From positions 10,292,001 to 10,356,000 of the forward strand of contig NZ_CP109055.1 in NCBI RefSeq assembly GCF_035975855.1: 64,000 nucleotides of DNA, in the 5' to 3' direction. Under the pieces are notes generated by a model that saw only the letters and a list, made by a program, of their open reading frames with translations, was not told the origin of the DNA and made no database searches. The stretch comes from Streptomyces sp. NBC_01304 (GTDB lineage: Bacteria > Actinomycetota > Actinomycetes > Streptomycetales > Streptomycetaceae). Below, one piece after another: positions 35,902 to 44,618 of this stretch; position 1 is the first letter of the stretch; every line of letters begins with the position of its first letter. The translations under genes and the position numbers were made by a program.

Positions 35902-36066
35902 GTTGATGGCCTTTCCGTAGCGCCCCTACGGGTGAGGGGCAGTCAGGCCCATTCACGCACCGTGATCAGTTGTTCGCATTCTGTGACGACTGTTCGACGG
36001 AATGTCGCGCTCCGTAACCGTGCCCCCGAGGTCGCGCCCACAAGTGCGTCCCTCCCTGAAGCTGCC

Positions 36067-36093
36067 TTCAGGATTCTTCAGGGAGGGTTCAGG
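36067..36093 (+). promoter_or_regulatory. TTCAGG direct repeats, OmpR-type response-regulator site
   Basis: TTCAGG occurs at 36067, 36077 and 36088, with 10- and 11-bp steps, i.e. on one DNA face. A reverse copy (CCCTGAA, 36054-36060) precedes them and makes a CCTCCCTGAA/TTCAGGGAGG inverted repeat (36051-36060, 36077-36086). Direct repeats one helical turn apart are how OmpR/PhoB-type regulators bind. They lie 67 bp before the PepSY lipoprotein start; the OmpR-type regulator at 37143 is the obvious candidate. Confidence 0.55.
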
Positions 36094-36159
36094 TGCGTAC
36101 GTGATCGTCATGGATGTCGGCAGCACCCGCCGGCGCCGAACGACGAACAGGAGCCCGCC

Positions 36160-36882
36160 ATGCGCATCCGCCCCCGCACCACCACCCGCCGTCTCGTCAC
36201 GGTCGGGGCCCTGGCCGGGGTACTCGCGCTGTCCGCCACCGCGTGCTCTTCCGGTACGGACGGCGGGGTGGACAAGCCCCGCGAGACGAACGCACCTGCC
36301 GCCGCAGACGGCGCCGCGGCGAAGCCGGCCGGCGGCACGGACGCGCCCACGGAGAAGGGTGGCCCCAAGACCTCGCGCGGCACGGCCACCGCCACCGCCG
36401 AGAAGTCGGTGTCCGGCGGCAAGGTCACCGACGTGGAGCTCGACGACGGCGTGTGGAAGGTCGACGTGATGGCCTCCGAGCCGCGCGTCCACAACATCTC
36501 CGTCGACGCCACCACCGGCGCACTGCTCAGCACCCGCGCCGACCGGATGCCCGACCGGGCCCGCTCGTACCTGAGGATCCCTCTCGCCAAGCTGGCCGCC
36601 GCCACCGTCGACCGGGACGACGCCGCGGGCGCGGCACTCAAGGCCGCAGGCTCCGGATTCGTCTCCGAACTGTCGATCCAGGGCACCGAGAGCCGCCCGC
36701 TGTGGCAGATCGAGGTCACCGACGGTGCGGTGCAGCACGAGATCGACGTCGACGCGAAGACCGGCAAGGTCGTCGCACACGAGAAGGACGGCGACTCCCA
36801 CGCGTCGTACGACGAGATCCGAGAGCGTTCCGACAACTTCGGCAAGGACCACTACGACTGGTCGCAGCACGTGCCGCGCTGA
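36160..36882 (+). CDS. PepSY-domain lipoprotein
   Basis: A 240-residue exported lipoprotein: signal LVTVGALAGVLALSATAC with the lipid-attachment Cys in SATACSS (about residue 28). A low-complexity Ala/Gly/Thr-rich linker to ~75 is followed by two PepSY modules (about 85-125, DDGVWKVDVMASEPRVHNIS...TTGALLS; about 150-220, ESRPLWQIEVTDGAVQHEID...KTGKVVAHE). PepSY lipoproteins next to two-component systems often modulate or are induced by the kinase. Start ATG 36160 has AGGAG 8 bases before it. It ends 260 bp before the response regulator. Confidence 0.88.
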   Translation: MRIRPRTTTRRLVTVGALAGVLALSATACSSGTDGGVDKPRETNAPAAADGAAAKPAGGTDAPTEKGGPKTSRGTATATAEKSVSGGKVTDVELDDGVWKVDVMASEPRVHNISVDATTGALLSTRADRMPDRARSYLRIPLAKLAAATVDRDDAAGAALKAAGSGFVSELSIQGTESRPLWQIEVTDGAVQHEIDVDAKTGKVVAHEKDGDSHASYDEIRERSDNFGKDHYDWSQHVPR

Positions 36883-36942
36883 TCCTTCGTGCCGCCCGGC
36901 GCCCAATCAGCCCGTGCCGCGCTCCTCCTTCACCCCGCCAGG

Positions 36943-37030
36943 CATCAACCAGCCCGTCCGGCGTTTGAGGACACCGCCCGCAGGGCGGAAGGCGGCGCAG
37001 CCTTACGGGAAGGGGCGGGGAGGGGAAAAT
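36943..37030. repeat. Dispersed Streptomyces intergenic repeat
   Basis: The segment with CAGCCCGTCCGGCGTTTGAG and GGCGCAGCCTTACGGGAAGG is, from memory, a repeat found in many copies between genes in Streptomyces chromosomes. It sits between the lipoprotein gene and the response regulator and may act as a terminator or simply be a mobile remnant. The remaining ~110 bp before 37143 show no strong promoter except GTTAGGAT near 37105. Confidence 0.7.
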
Positions 37031-37142
37031 CCCGGCCGAAGGCCGAACGACGCCGGAGGTCCGGCCCATGGCCAGAAGTATGAGCCGAACAAACAGGCGG
37101 AATCGTTAGGATCTGCGCAATGAGCTGCATACGGAAGCCCCG

Positions 37143-37841
37143 ATGAGCCGCATCCTGATCGTCGAGGACGAGGTCTCCCTCACCTCCGTACTGCGCCGCG
37201 GCTTCGAGGCCGAGGGCCTGCGCGTCGACATCGCGCACGACGGCAACGAAGGCCTCAGGCTCGCCCTCGAAGAGGACTACGACGCCATCGTCCTCGACGT
37301 GATGCTGCCCGGCCTCGACGGCCACCGGGTCTGCTCCATGGTCCGGGCGGCCGGCCTGTGGACCCCGATCCTGATGCTGACCGCCAAGGACAGCGAGTAC
37401 GACGAGGCGGCCGGCCTCGACACCGGCGCTGACGACTACCTGACCAAGCCCTTCTCCTACCTCGTGCTCCAGGCCCGGCTGCGCGCCCTGCTGCGCCGGG
37501 GCCGCGCGGGCAGGCCCGAGCGCATCGAGCTCGGCGACCTCGTCCTGGAACCCGCACACAAGCGCTGTACCCGGCAGGGCGCCGAACTCGCCCTCACCGC
37601 CAAGGAGTTCGACCTCCTCGCGGTGCTCGCCCGCAACCCCGGCGTCACCGTCTCCAAGGGCACCCTCCTGGAGGAGGTCTGGGACCTTCCCGCCGACAGC
37701 GACCCCAACGTCGTCGAGGTCCACGTCAGCGCCCTGCGCCGCAAGATCGACCAGCCCTTCGCCGAGGGCGCGGACAAGCTGCTGCACACCTCGCGCGGCA
37801 TGGGCTACCGCCTCGTACCGGCGAAGGCCGACGCCGCATGA
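37143..37841 (+). CDS. OmpR-family response regulator
   Basis: A 232-residue response regulator. Receiver domain 1-120: the acidic pair E8/D9 (VEDEVSLTS), phospho-acceptor Asp in AIVLDVMLPGLDG, T in LMLTAKD, and Lys in YLTKPFSY. The winged-helix output domain at ~130-228 has LTAKEFDLLAVLARNPGVTV and VEVHVSALRRKID, then RGMGYRLV. ATG 37143 has GGAAG 5-9 bases upstream. It overlaps the kinase start by ATGA, so the pair is coupled. Confidence 0.95.
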   Translation: MSRILIVEDEVSLTSVLRRGFEAEGLRVDIAHDGNEGLRLALEEDYDAIVLDVMLPGLDGHRVCSMVRAAGLWTPILMLTAKDSEYDEAAGLDTGADDYLTKPFSYLVLQARLRALLRRGRAGRPERIELGDLVLEPAHKRCTRQGAELALTAKEFDLLAVLARNPGVTVSKGTLLEEVWDLPADSDPNVVEVHVSALRRKIDQPFAEGADKLLHTSRGMGYRLVPAKADAA

Positions 37842-39253
37842 GCGCGAATCTCCCACGCACTCCACGCACTCCACGCACCCCACGCACCCCGGGACTCCAG
37901 CGGCTCCCACGACTGCCCCGCTTCCCCCGTTCCTCGGTCCGCGTCAAGGCAACCGTGGGCGCCGTTGCCGTCGTCGCGGTAGCCCTGGTCGCCGCCGGTA
38001 CGGCGCTGCTCGCCGTCACCCGGACCGGCCTGGCCGACTCCGCCGAGCACACCGCGCAGGCCCGGGCCGAGGCCGTCGCGAAGTCCGCGGCCGACGGGGA
38101 CCTCGTGGCGCGGCTCGCCGTGCCCGACGGCGAGGACAGCCTGCTCCAGGTGGTCACGGACGACGGCCGGATCCTCGCGGCCAGCGAGAACCTGGCCGGC
38201 CGCGGACCGGTCGCCACCTTCGTGCCCTCGTCCGGCAGTTCGGCCGCGGCCCGCAGCGTGCGCATCGCCTCGGGCTCCGCCGAGCGCCCGTACCGCCTGG
38301 TCGCGGTGCGCACGACGGAGAACGGCCGGCCCGCCACGGTCTACGCGGGCACGTCCCTGGAGACCGCCGAGTACACCCAGCACCTCATCCTCAGCGCGAT
38401 GCTGCCCGGCATCCCGCTGCTGCTCGCCCTGGTCGCCGCCGTGACGTGGCGCAACACCGCGCGCGCCCTGCGCCCCGTGGAGGCCATCCGCGCCGAGGTC
38501 GCCGAGATCACCGAACGCGACCTGGGGCGCCGCGTTCCCGTGCCCGCCTCGCGCGACGAGGTCGCCCGCCTGTCGACCACCATGAACGACACCTTGGACC
38601 GCCTCCAGGACTCCATGGACCGCCAGCGCCGCTTCGTCGCCGACGCCTCGCACGAGCTGCGCAATCCCATCGCCGCGCTGCGCGCCCACGTCGAGGTCGC
38701 CATCGCGCACCCCCAACTCCTGCACGGCGACGAGCTTCTCGACGATGTCGTACGCGTCCAGCAGCTGGCCGACGACCTGTTGCTGCTCGCGCGCCTGGAC
38801 GCGGGCCAGTACCCCGACCACGTGCCGCTCGACCTGTCCGAGCTGGCCGCCGCGACCGTACGACGCCGTACCGGGGAGCGGGTGCCGGTCGCCCTCGACG
38901 CCCCGGGCGAGGTCCTGGTCCACGGCAGCCGCACCCAGCTCGCGCGGGTCCTCGACAACCTCCTGGACAACGCCCAGCGCCACGCCGCCTCGCGCGTCAC
39001 CGTGACGGCGACCGCCGGGGGAGTCCTGGAAGTCCTCGACGACGGCTCCGGAGTCTGCGACGCAGACCGCGAGCGGATCTTCACCCGCTTCACCCGCCTC
39101 GACGAGTCCCGCAGCCGGGACGCCGGCGGCACGGGCCTCGGTCTGGCCATCGCCCGCGACATCGCCACGGCCCACGGCGGAACCCTCACCGCACCGGCGC
39201 CCGCGGACGGGCCCGGCGGCCGCTTCGTGCTCAGGCTGCCGACGGCCCGCTGA
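37838..39253 (+). CDS. Sensor histidine kinase
   Basis: A 471-residue membrane kinase. Two transmembrane helices (about 38-62, VGAVAVVAVALVAAGTALLA; about 180-200, LILSAMLPGIPLLLALVAAV) flank a ~115-residue extracytoplasmic sensor. HAMP is next (WRNTARALRPVEAIRAEVAE), then the phospho-acceptor His in FVADASHELRNPIAAL (about 272). The ATPase domain carries N (LDNLLDNAQRH), G1 (LDDGSGV), F (RIFTRF) and G2 (GGTGLGLAIARD) boxes. The N-terminus before TM1 contains RTPRTPRTPRTP, encoded by tandem 9-bp repeats (37856-37890), unusual for a kinase and likely length-variable. Confidence 0.94.
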   Translation: MSANLPRTPRTPRTPRTPGLQRLPRLPRFPRSSVRVKATVGAVAVVAVALVAAGTALLAVTRTGLADSAEHTAQARAEAVAKSAADGDLVARLAVPDGEDSLLQVVTDDGRILAASENLAGRGPVATFVPSSGSSAAARSVRIASGSAERPYRLVAVRTTENGRPATVYAGTSLETAEYTQHLILSAMLPGIPLLLALVAAVTWRNTARALRPVEAIRAEVAEITERDLGRRVPVPASRDEVARLSTTMNDTLDRLQDSMDRQRRFVADASHELRNPIAALRAHVEVAIAHPQLLHGDELLDDVVRVQQLADDLLLLARLDAGQYPDHVPLDLSELAAATVRRRTGERVPVALDAPGEVLVHGSRTQLARVLDNLLDNAQRHAASRVTVTATAGGVLEVLDDGSGVCDADRERIFTRFTRLDESRSRDAGGTGLGLAIARDIATAHGGTLTAPAPADGPGGRFVLRLPTAR

Positions 39254-39320
39254 CAGCCCGCGGCGGCGCTTCAGTCGAGTGCCGAGCGCCGAGTGCCGAG
39301 AGCCGGGCGCCGGGCAGGCG

Positions 39321-39974
39321 TCAGGACGCGGCTGCCTCGCCGCGCAGTTCGGCGGCGTACGGCCCGTCCCCGTGCACCTCGATCCGCCCCGCCTTGATGC
39401 CCTGCTCGACGCCGAGCACCCCGTCGCCCACCTCGCGGCACGTGTCGGCGTCGAGCACGAGGCGGGCGTCCGGCAGCGAGGCCGGCCCGTCGCCGTACGC
39501 CGGACCCTCGCCCCCGAGCCTTACGTGGAACACCCCCTCGTCCAGGACCACTTCGACGACGGCCGGGCTCCCGCTCGCCGGCAGGCGGCGCAGCAGCGGC
39601 AGGGCGAACCAGTGCGCCCGCACCGCGTCGGTGGGCCGCCGCTCGGCCAGTTCGGGTGCGCCCCACTCGGCGAGCGCGGTCAGTACGGGCAGCAACTCTG
39701 CGCCGCGCGCGGTGAGTTCGTACACCGTGACGGCCCCGGGCGGCGGCAGCTTGCGGCGCGTGGCGAGGCCGTGGCTCTCCATGTCCTTCAGCCGGCCGGC
39801 GAGGACGTCCGTGGAGACGCCGGGCAGATCGGCGTGCAGATCGGTGTAGCGGCGCGGTCCGGCCAGCAACTCCCGGACGATGAGCAGGGTCCAGCGGTCC
39901 CCGACCGCGTCGAGAGCGCGGGCCGAGGCGCAGTACTGGTCGTAGCTGCGACGGCGTGGCTGACGTGGTGACAT
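39321..39974 (-). CDS. HxlR-family transcriptional regulator
   Basis: A 217-residue regulator: an HxlR-type winged HTH at ~15-105 (CASARALDAVGDRWTLLIVR, ELLAGPRRYTDLHADLPGVS, TDVLAGRLKDMESHGLATR) followed by a C-terminal SCP2-like or ligand-binding domain (VEVVLDEGVFHVRLGGEGPA). ATG 39974 is chosen; an earlier TTG is less likely. It is divergent from the aminotransferase, and two inverted repeats stand between them, so control of itself and the aminotransferase is likely. The 67 bp beyond its stop carry a degenerate GCCGAG(C/T) tandem repeat before the kinase gene's end. Confidence 0.9.
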   Translation of the reverse strand: MSPRQPRRRSYDQYCASARALDAVGDRWTLLIVRELLAGPRRYTDLHADLPGVSTDVLAGRLKDMESHGLATRRKLPPPGAVTVYELTARGAELLPVLTALAEWGAPELAERRPTDAVRAHWFALPLLRRLPASGSPAVVEVVLDEGVFHVRLGGEGPAYGDGPASLPDARLVLDADTCREVGDGVLGVEQGIKAGRIEVHGDGPYAAELRGEAAAS

Positions 39975-39996
39975 GCGACGCAGTCTAGACAACGTG

Positions 39997-40031
39997 TTGG
40001 ACTTTCCAAGCTCTCACTTGGTAAAACCAAG
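39997..40031. promoter_or_regulatory. Paired HxlR operator candidates
   Basis: CTTGGT-AAA-ACCAAG (40017-40031) is a perfect 6-bp inverted repeat, and TTGG-ACTTT-CCAA (39997-40009) is a weaker version of the same sequence. The inverted orientation and GG/CC cores agree; together they span the divergent promoters of the HxlR and aminotransferase genes. Confidence 0.6.
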
Positions 40032-40057
40032 CAACACGGATCGAGGGAGGGCACGGC

Positions 40058-41269
40058 ATGGAGTTCCGGCAGTCGAGCAAGCTCAGCGAGGTCTGCTACG
40101 AAATCCGGGGTCCGGTGATCGAGCAGGCCAACGCGCTGGAGGAGGCGGGGCACAGCGTGCTGCGCCTCAACACCGGAAACCCGGCACTGTTCGGCTTCGA
40201 GGCGCCCGAAGAGATCGTCCAGGACATGATCCGGATGCTCCCGCAGGCGCACGGCTACACCGACTCGCGCGGCGTCCTCTCCGCCCGCCGGGCCGTCGCC
40301 CAGCGCTACCAGGCCATCGGCCTGACCGACGTCACGGTGGACGACGTATTCCTCGGCAACGGCGTCTCCGAACTGGTCTCCATGGCCGTACAGGCACTCC
40401 TCGAGGACGGCGACGAAGTCCTCATCCCCGCCCCCGACTTCCCGCTCTGGACCGCCGTCACCACCCTCGCCGGCGGCAAGGCCGTGCACTACATCTGTGA
40501 CGAGTCGGCCGACTGGTACCCGGACCTCGACGACATGGCGTCCAAGATCACGGACCGCACCAAGGCCCTGGTCATCATCAACCCCAACAACCCGACGGGC
40601 GCGGTCTACCCCAAGGAGATCATCGAGGGCATGCTCGACCTCGCCCGCCGCCACCAGCTGATGGTCTTCGCGGACGAGATCTACGACCAGATCCTGTACG
40701 ACGACGCCGTGCACCACTCCGCCGCGGCCCTCGCCCCGGATCTGGTCGTCCTCACCTTCTGCGGTCTGTCCAAGACCTACCGGGTGGCGGGCTTCCGCTC
40801 CGGCTGGCTCGTGGTGACCGGACCCAAGCAGCACGCGAAGAGCTACCTGGAGGGGATGACGATGCTCGCCTCCATGCGGCTGTGCGCCAACGCCCCGGCG
40901 CAGTACGCCATCCAGGCCGCGCTCGGCGGCCGCCAGTCCATCAAGGACCTCACCGGACCGGGCGGCCGCCTCCTCGAACAGCGCGATCGCGCCTGGGAGA
41001 AGCTCAACGAGATCCCCGGCGTGTCCTGCGTGAAGCCGAAGGGCGCGCTCTACGCGTTCCCGCGCATCGACCCGAAGGTGCACCCGATCCACGACGACGA
41101 GAAGTTCGTCCTCGACCTGCTGCTCCGCGAGAAGATCCAGGTCGTCCAGGGCACCGGCTTCAACTGGCCCCGCCCCGACCACTTCCGCATCCTGACCCTG
41201 CCGCACGCCGACGACCTGGACGCTGCCATCAGCCGGATCGGGCGGTTCCTCAGCGGCTACCGGCAGTGA
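40058..41269 (+). CDS. PLP-dependent aminotransferase, AlaA type
   Basis: A 403-residue class I/II aminotransferase, about the length and motif layout of AlaA-type glutamate-pyruvate aminotransferases: LRLNTGNPALFGFEAPEEI at the start, INPNNPTGAVYPKEII, the Asp of VFADEIYDQILYD, and the PLP lysine in FCGLSKTYRVAGFRSGW. The substrate-carboxylate Arg lies in PDHFRILTLP. It should interconvert alanine and pyruvate with a 2-oxo acid partner. ATG 40058 follows GAGGGAGG. Expression probably depends on the HxlR protein. Confidence 0.92.
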   Translation: MEFRQSSKLSEVCYEIRGPVIEQANALEEAGHSVLRLNTGNPALFGFEAPEEIVQDMIRMLPQAHGYTDSRGVLSARRAVAQRYQAIGLTDVTVDDVFLGNGVSELVSMAVQALLEDGDEVLIPAPDFPLWTAVTTLAGGKAVHYICDESADWYPDLDDMASKITDRTKALVIINPNNPTGAVYPKEIIEGMLDLARRHQLMVFADEIYDQILYDDAVHHSAAALAPDLVVLTFCGLSKTYRVAGFRSGWLVVTGPKQHAKSYLEGMTMLASMRLCANAPAQYAIQAALGGRQSIKDLTGPGGRLLEQRDRAWEKLNEIPGVSCVKPKGALYAFPRIDPKVHPIHDDEKFVLDLLLREKIQVVQGTGFNWPRPDHFRILTLPHADDLDAAISRIGRFLSGYRQ

Positions 41270-41348
41270 GTCGCCGGTAGGCGTCGTCGTCGCCCGCGCC
41301 ACCGGCACGCCCCCCGCCCAGTGCCCGAACGGCTGGGGCGCGTCCACG

Positions 41349-41660
41349 TCATAGCGCGGTCCTGGCGTTCCCGTCAGGGACTCCTCGGCGCGCGGCCGCG
41401 GCGTGCAGCGTACGCAGGGCAAGCAGCAGCACCCCGATGTCGTCGAGGTACACCGGATCCGGAAGCAGATCCACCGGCGAGATCACATAGATCAGCGCTC
41501 CCCAGAAGGCGAGCTTGTTCTCCACCGGAATCCCGGCGTCCCTCAGCAGCCGCCGGGCCCGCACCAGCCGTACCAGAAGGACCAACGCGCAGCCCGCCAG
41601 GGCGATCAGCACCAAGGCGCCGACCAGCAGCAGAACCCAGGCCCAGCCATGCTCACTCAA
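41349..41660 (-). CDS. Small DUF1232 (YkvA-like) membrane protein
   Basis: A 103-residue protein with one strong hydrophobic helix (WAWVLLLVGALVLIALAGCALVLLV, residues 7-31) and the DUF1232 core IPVENKLAFWGALIYVISPVDLLPDPVYLDD (about 45-75), in which YVISPVDLLPD is diagnostic. The start is TTG 41660, because GGAGG stands 6 bases before it; no ATG fits. Function is unknown. It converges with the aminotransferase and is divergent from the alpha/beta-hydrolase. Confidence 0.82.
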   Translation of the reverse strand: MSEHGWAWVLLLVGALVLIALAGCALVLLVRLVRARRLLRDAGIPVENKLAFWGALIYVISPVDLLPDPVYLDDIGVLLLALRTLHAAAARRGVPDGNARTAL

Positions 41661-41829
41661 GGGGTGCCTCCAAGGGGTGTTGCTTCCCGCCGTCACACAC
41701 CGCGCGAGGGCGAGGCGAGGGCGATGACGACTGCGTACGGCGCGAGTACCCCAAGGATGCGCCTCGTCGCACGCCGCACGGCGCAGCCGACGCACCGAGG
41801 GGGAAGGGCGGTGTGGTGGGATACGCCGT

Positions 41830-42858
41830 ATGAGTGACCGTCGTACGCAGTCCCGGCCCGGACCCGCCCCGGCACCGGGGGCGGCACCCCCTTTCGACCC
41901 CGAACTCGCCGTCGTACTGGCCGCGTTGGACCCGACGGCGAGGGAGCCGGTCACCCCGGCCAACCTCGCGGCCCGGCAGCAGCGGGACGCCACGAGCAGA
42001 CCCAGGCCGACGGCCGAGGACCTGCGCGCCGACGGCCGCTTCGAGGTGACGGAGCTGTCCGTGCCCGGGCCGCCGGACGCACCGGACGTCACTCTGGTCC
42101 ACGCACGCCCGGCCGGCGTCGACGGGCCGTTGCCGCTGCTGTACTACCTGCACGGCGGCGCGATGATCATGGGCAACGCGTGGTCCGTGCTCCCGCGGAT
42201 CCTGCGCGAGTGGGTCCTCCCGCTGGAGCTGGCCGTCCTCTCGGTCGAGTACCGGCTGGCCCCGCAGGCGCAGTACCCCGCGCCGCTGGAGGACTGCTAC
42301 GCCGGACTCGTCTGGGCGGCCGCGCACGCGGCCGAACTGGGCGTCGACCCGAACCGCATCATCATCGGCGGCAAGAGCGCCGGCGGCGGCCTCGCCGCGG
42401 CCCTCGCCCTGCTCGCCCGTGACCGGGGCGGCCCCCGGGCGCTGGGGCAACTGCTGCTCTGCCCCATGCTCGACGACCGGATGGCCACCCTCTCCAGCCA
42501 CCAGATGTCGGGCCTCGGCATAGGGGACCTCACCTCCCACGAGACCGTGTGGAAGGCGGTCCTCGGCGAGCGCCACGGAGCCGCGGACCTGCCGCCCTAC
42601 GCGGCCCCCGCCCGCGCCACGGACCTCTCCGAACTCCCGCCGGCATACGTCGAGGTCGGGTCGGCGGAGATGTTCCGCGACGAGGACGTGGCGTACGCGA
42701 ACGCCATCTGGCAGGCCGGCGGCCAGGCCGAACTGCACGTCTGGCCCGGCGCCTACCACGGCTTCGACGGCATCGCGCCGAAGGCGTCCCTCAGCCAGGA
42801 CGCACGCGAGGCCCGCACCCGCTGGCTCCGGCGGCTCCTCGCTCAATCCCGGGAGTAG
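41830..42858 (+). CDS. Hormone-sensitive-lipase-like alpha/beta hydrolase
   Basis: A 342-residue esterase of the HSL/family IV group: LLYYLHGGAMIMG gives the HGG oxyanion motif near residue 104, IIGGKSAGGGLAAALALLA gives the nucleophile (G-K-S-A-G, replacing the usual GDSAG), YVEVGSAEMFRDED the acid and WPGAYHGFDGI the His. The N-terminal ~20 residues are Pro/Ala-rich and disordered. It has no signal peptide, so substrates are cytoplasmic esters or lactones. ATG 41830 is only weakly preceded by a purine stretch. Confidence 0.9.
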   Translation: MSDRRTQSRPGPAPAPGAAPPFDPELAVVLAALDPTAREPVTPANLAARQQRDATSRPRPTAEDLRADGRFEVTELSVPGPPDAPDVTLVHARPAGVDGPLPLLYYLHGGAMIMGNAWSVLPRILREWVLPLELAVLSVEYRLAPQAQYPAPLEDCYAGLVWAAAHAAELGVDPNRIIIGGKSAGGGLAAALALLARDRGGPRALGQLLLCPMLDDRMATLSSHQMSGLGIGDLTSHETVWKAVLGERHGAADLPPYAAPARATDLSELPPAYVEVGSAEMFRDEDVAYANAIWQAGGQAELHVWPGAYHGFDGIAPKASLSQDAREARTRWLRRLLAQSRE

Positions 42859-42905
42859 CACGGGCTGTTGACGGGGCGTCAGTACCACACCGAGCCCGGC
42901 GGGCG

Positions 42906-43742
42906 TCACCGCCACACGAACATCTCCGTGCTCGGCCCGCGTTCGGAGAACCGTTCCGAAGGCGACGCCTCCCGCAGCAGCCGGCGCAGGTCCGCCTCGA
43001 AGGCGTCGCGTCGCGGGCCGAACAGATGCGGGGCCGAGAACGACATCGAGTACACCCCCGCGACGACGTCGTCACTCGTACGTTCCAGCACTTGCCCACC
43101 AGGAACGAGGAGGCGCTGCGGACCGCGAAAGCCGGCCCGCCCGTACACCTCGGCCTCACCGCCGGGCGTGCCCTGCACCAGCACTCCCCGGCCGGCACGC
43201 CGCACCGGCCCCAGATAGGTCCTGACCAGGTCGTCCATCGCCGCACCGGGCACCGGCGGATACGGCAGGCCCTCGACGCCCGGCTCCTCCTCCGTCGTCT
43301 TCACGTCGGAGATGTGCACCAGCGCCCCACCGGGCCGGAGCATGCCCCTGACGGTCGCGGCCACCGGATCGCGGTCCATCCAGTGGAAGGACTGGGCGAA
43401 GGTCGCGACGGTGAACGTCCCCAGATCCGCGGGCAGTTCCTCGGCCCGGGCCCGCACCCACCGCGCCTTCCCGCCCACCCCTTGCCGGGCGGCGTCGCGC
43501 CGGGCTTCGGCGATCATCCCCGGGTCCGGATCCACCCCGACGATCTCGCGGAACTCGTCCGCGAGGAGCAGCGCGACGGTCCCCGGCCCGCAGCCCACGT
43601 CCAGCAGGCGCCCCTGCCCGTCGAGTTCGAGGGCCTCGGCCAGCACGTCCGCGAGCCCGGGAGCGTAGGGAGTCCTCCCGCGCCGGTAGTAGCCGGCGCT
43701 GCCCTCGAACAGCGTCTCGTCCCACTCCCACCCGACCACCAT
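42906..43742 (-). CDS. Class I SAM-dependent methyltransferase
   Basis: A 278-residue methyltransferase: GRLLDVGCGPGTVALLLAD is SAM motif I near residue 45, EIVGVDPDPGMIAEAR motif II, and FTVATFAQSFHWMDRDPV motif post-II, typical of type 11 enzymes. Start ATG 43742 follows GGAGG at 9 bases. The substrate is unknown. It converges with the HSL-like hydrolase and is divergent from the PIG-L gene. Confidence 0.9.
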   Translation of the reverse strand: MVVGWEWDETLFEGSAGYYRRGRTPYAPGLADVLAEALELDGQGRLLDVGCGPGTVALLLADEFREIVGVDPDPGMIAEARRDAARQGVGGKARWVRARAEELPADLGTFTVATFAQSFHWMDRDPVAATVRGMLRPGGALVHISDVKTTEEEPGVEGLPYPPVPGAAMDDLVRTYLGPVRRAGRGVLVQGTPGGEAEVYGRAGFRGPQRLLVPGGQVLERTSDDVVAGVYSMSFSAPHLFGPRRDAFEADLRRLLREASPSERFSERGPSTEMFVWR

Positions 43743-43790
43743 GCACAGCCACCTCCTTCACCGGGATCCTCATTGTGGTGCAATCCATCC

Positions 43791-44561
43791 GTGACGGTGT
43801 CCACGACTGTGCCGAGCCTGCTCGCGGTGTTCGCCCACCCCGACGACGAGTCGTTGTCGGCGGGCGGAGTGCTGGCCCGGCACGCGGCCGCGGGCGCGCG
43901 TACGGCCGTCGTCACGGCGACCTGGGCCGAAAACACGGCGCGCGCAGGGGAGTTGGCGGACGCGCTGCGCATCCTCGGCGCCGGAGAGCCGCGCATGCTC
44001 GGCTACGCCGACGCGCGCGTGCCGGAGTCGGCCCCCGCCAGGGCGCGCTGGTGCGACGCGCCGCTCGATGAGGCGGTACGCAGGCTCGTGGCGCACCTGC
44101 GGGAGTTCCGTCCGGAGATCGTGGTCACGCACGACGCCTACGGCGGGCTGACCGCGCACCCGGACCATCTGCACACCCATCGGGTGACCCTGCTCGCCAC
44201 CCAGGCGGCCGGGCTCGCGGGCCTCTACCCCGACGCGGGGGACCCCTGGCAGCCGAGTGCCCTGTACCTGGCCACGCACCCGCACTCGGCCGTGCCCGCA
44301 CTGCGCGACGTGATCGGGGCGCGCAAGGCGGTGCACAGCGTGCCCGACGAGCGGGTCACGGCGACCGTCGACGTGCGGCCCTGGCTGGAGCGGAAGATCG
44401 CCGCGGTGCTCGCGCATCGCAGCGAGGTGGAGCGGGGAGCCCTGCCCGGGCTGATCGCGCAGATGCCGCCGTCGACCCGGGAGCAGCTGTTCGCCACCGA
44501 GTGGTACATCCGGCACGCGCTGGCCCCCGCGTCGCCGGGCCAGGCGGAACTCACCGCCTGA
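43791..44561 (+). CDS. PIG-L family deacetylase
   Basis: A 256-residue zinc-dependent N-acetyl deacetylase of the PIG-L/LmbE family: LLAVFAHPDDESLSAGG supplies His and Asp zinc ligands and the catalytic Asp, and YGGLTAHPDHLHTHRV supplies the third ligand (H-P-D-H). The MshB/Mca branch acts in mycothiol metabolism, but other branches deacetylate glycans or natural products; sequence alone does not tell. The start is GTG 43791 (VTVSTTVPSLL) or GTG 43797; no ribosome-binding site is visible, so leaderless translation is possible. Confidence 0.9.
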   Translation: MTVSTTVPSLLAVFAHPDDESLSAGGVLARHAAAGARTAVVTATWAENTARAGELADALRILGAGEPRMLGYADARVPESAPARARWCDAPLDEAVRRLVAHLREFRPEIVVTHDAYGGLTAHPDHLHTHRVTLLATQAAGLAGLYPDAGDPWQPSALYLATHPHSAVPALRDVIGARKAVHSVPDERVTATVDVRPWLERKIAAVLAHRSEVERGALPGLIAQMPPSTREQLFATEWYIRHALAPASPGQAELTA

Positions 44562-44618
44562 CCGGCGTCCGCGTACCGGAGTGTCCGCGTACTGAACCGA
44601 CCGCGTACCGGCGCACGA

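Noticed and set aside
31859..35956. One continuous 1365-codon leftward frame
   Set aside because: It reads through the small secreted protein's region; the real gene starts at ATG 35227 with a ribosome-binding site and a signal peptide, and the upstream part is in the wrong frame for the protein at 35347-35901.
36943..37030. Intergenic repeat as a riboswitch or small RNA
   Set aside because: It matches a dispersed intergenic repeat remembered from many Streptomyces loci and shows no conserved riboswitch core.
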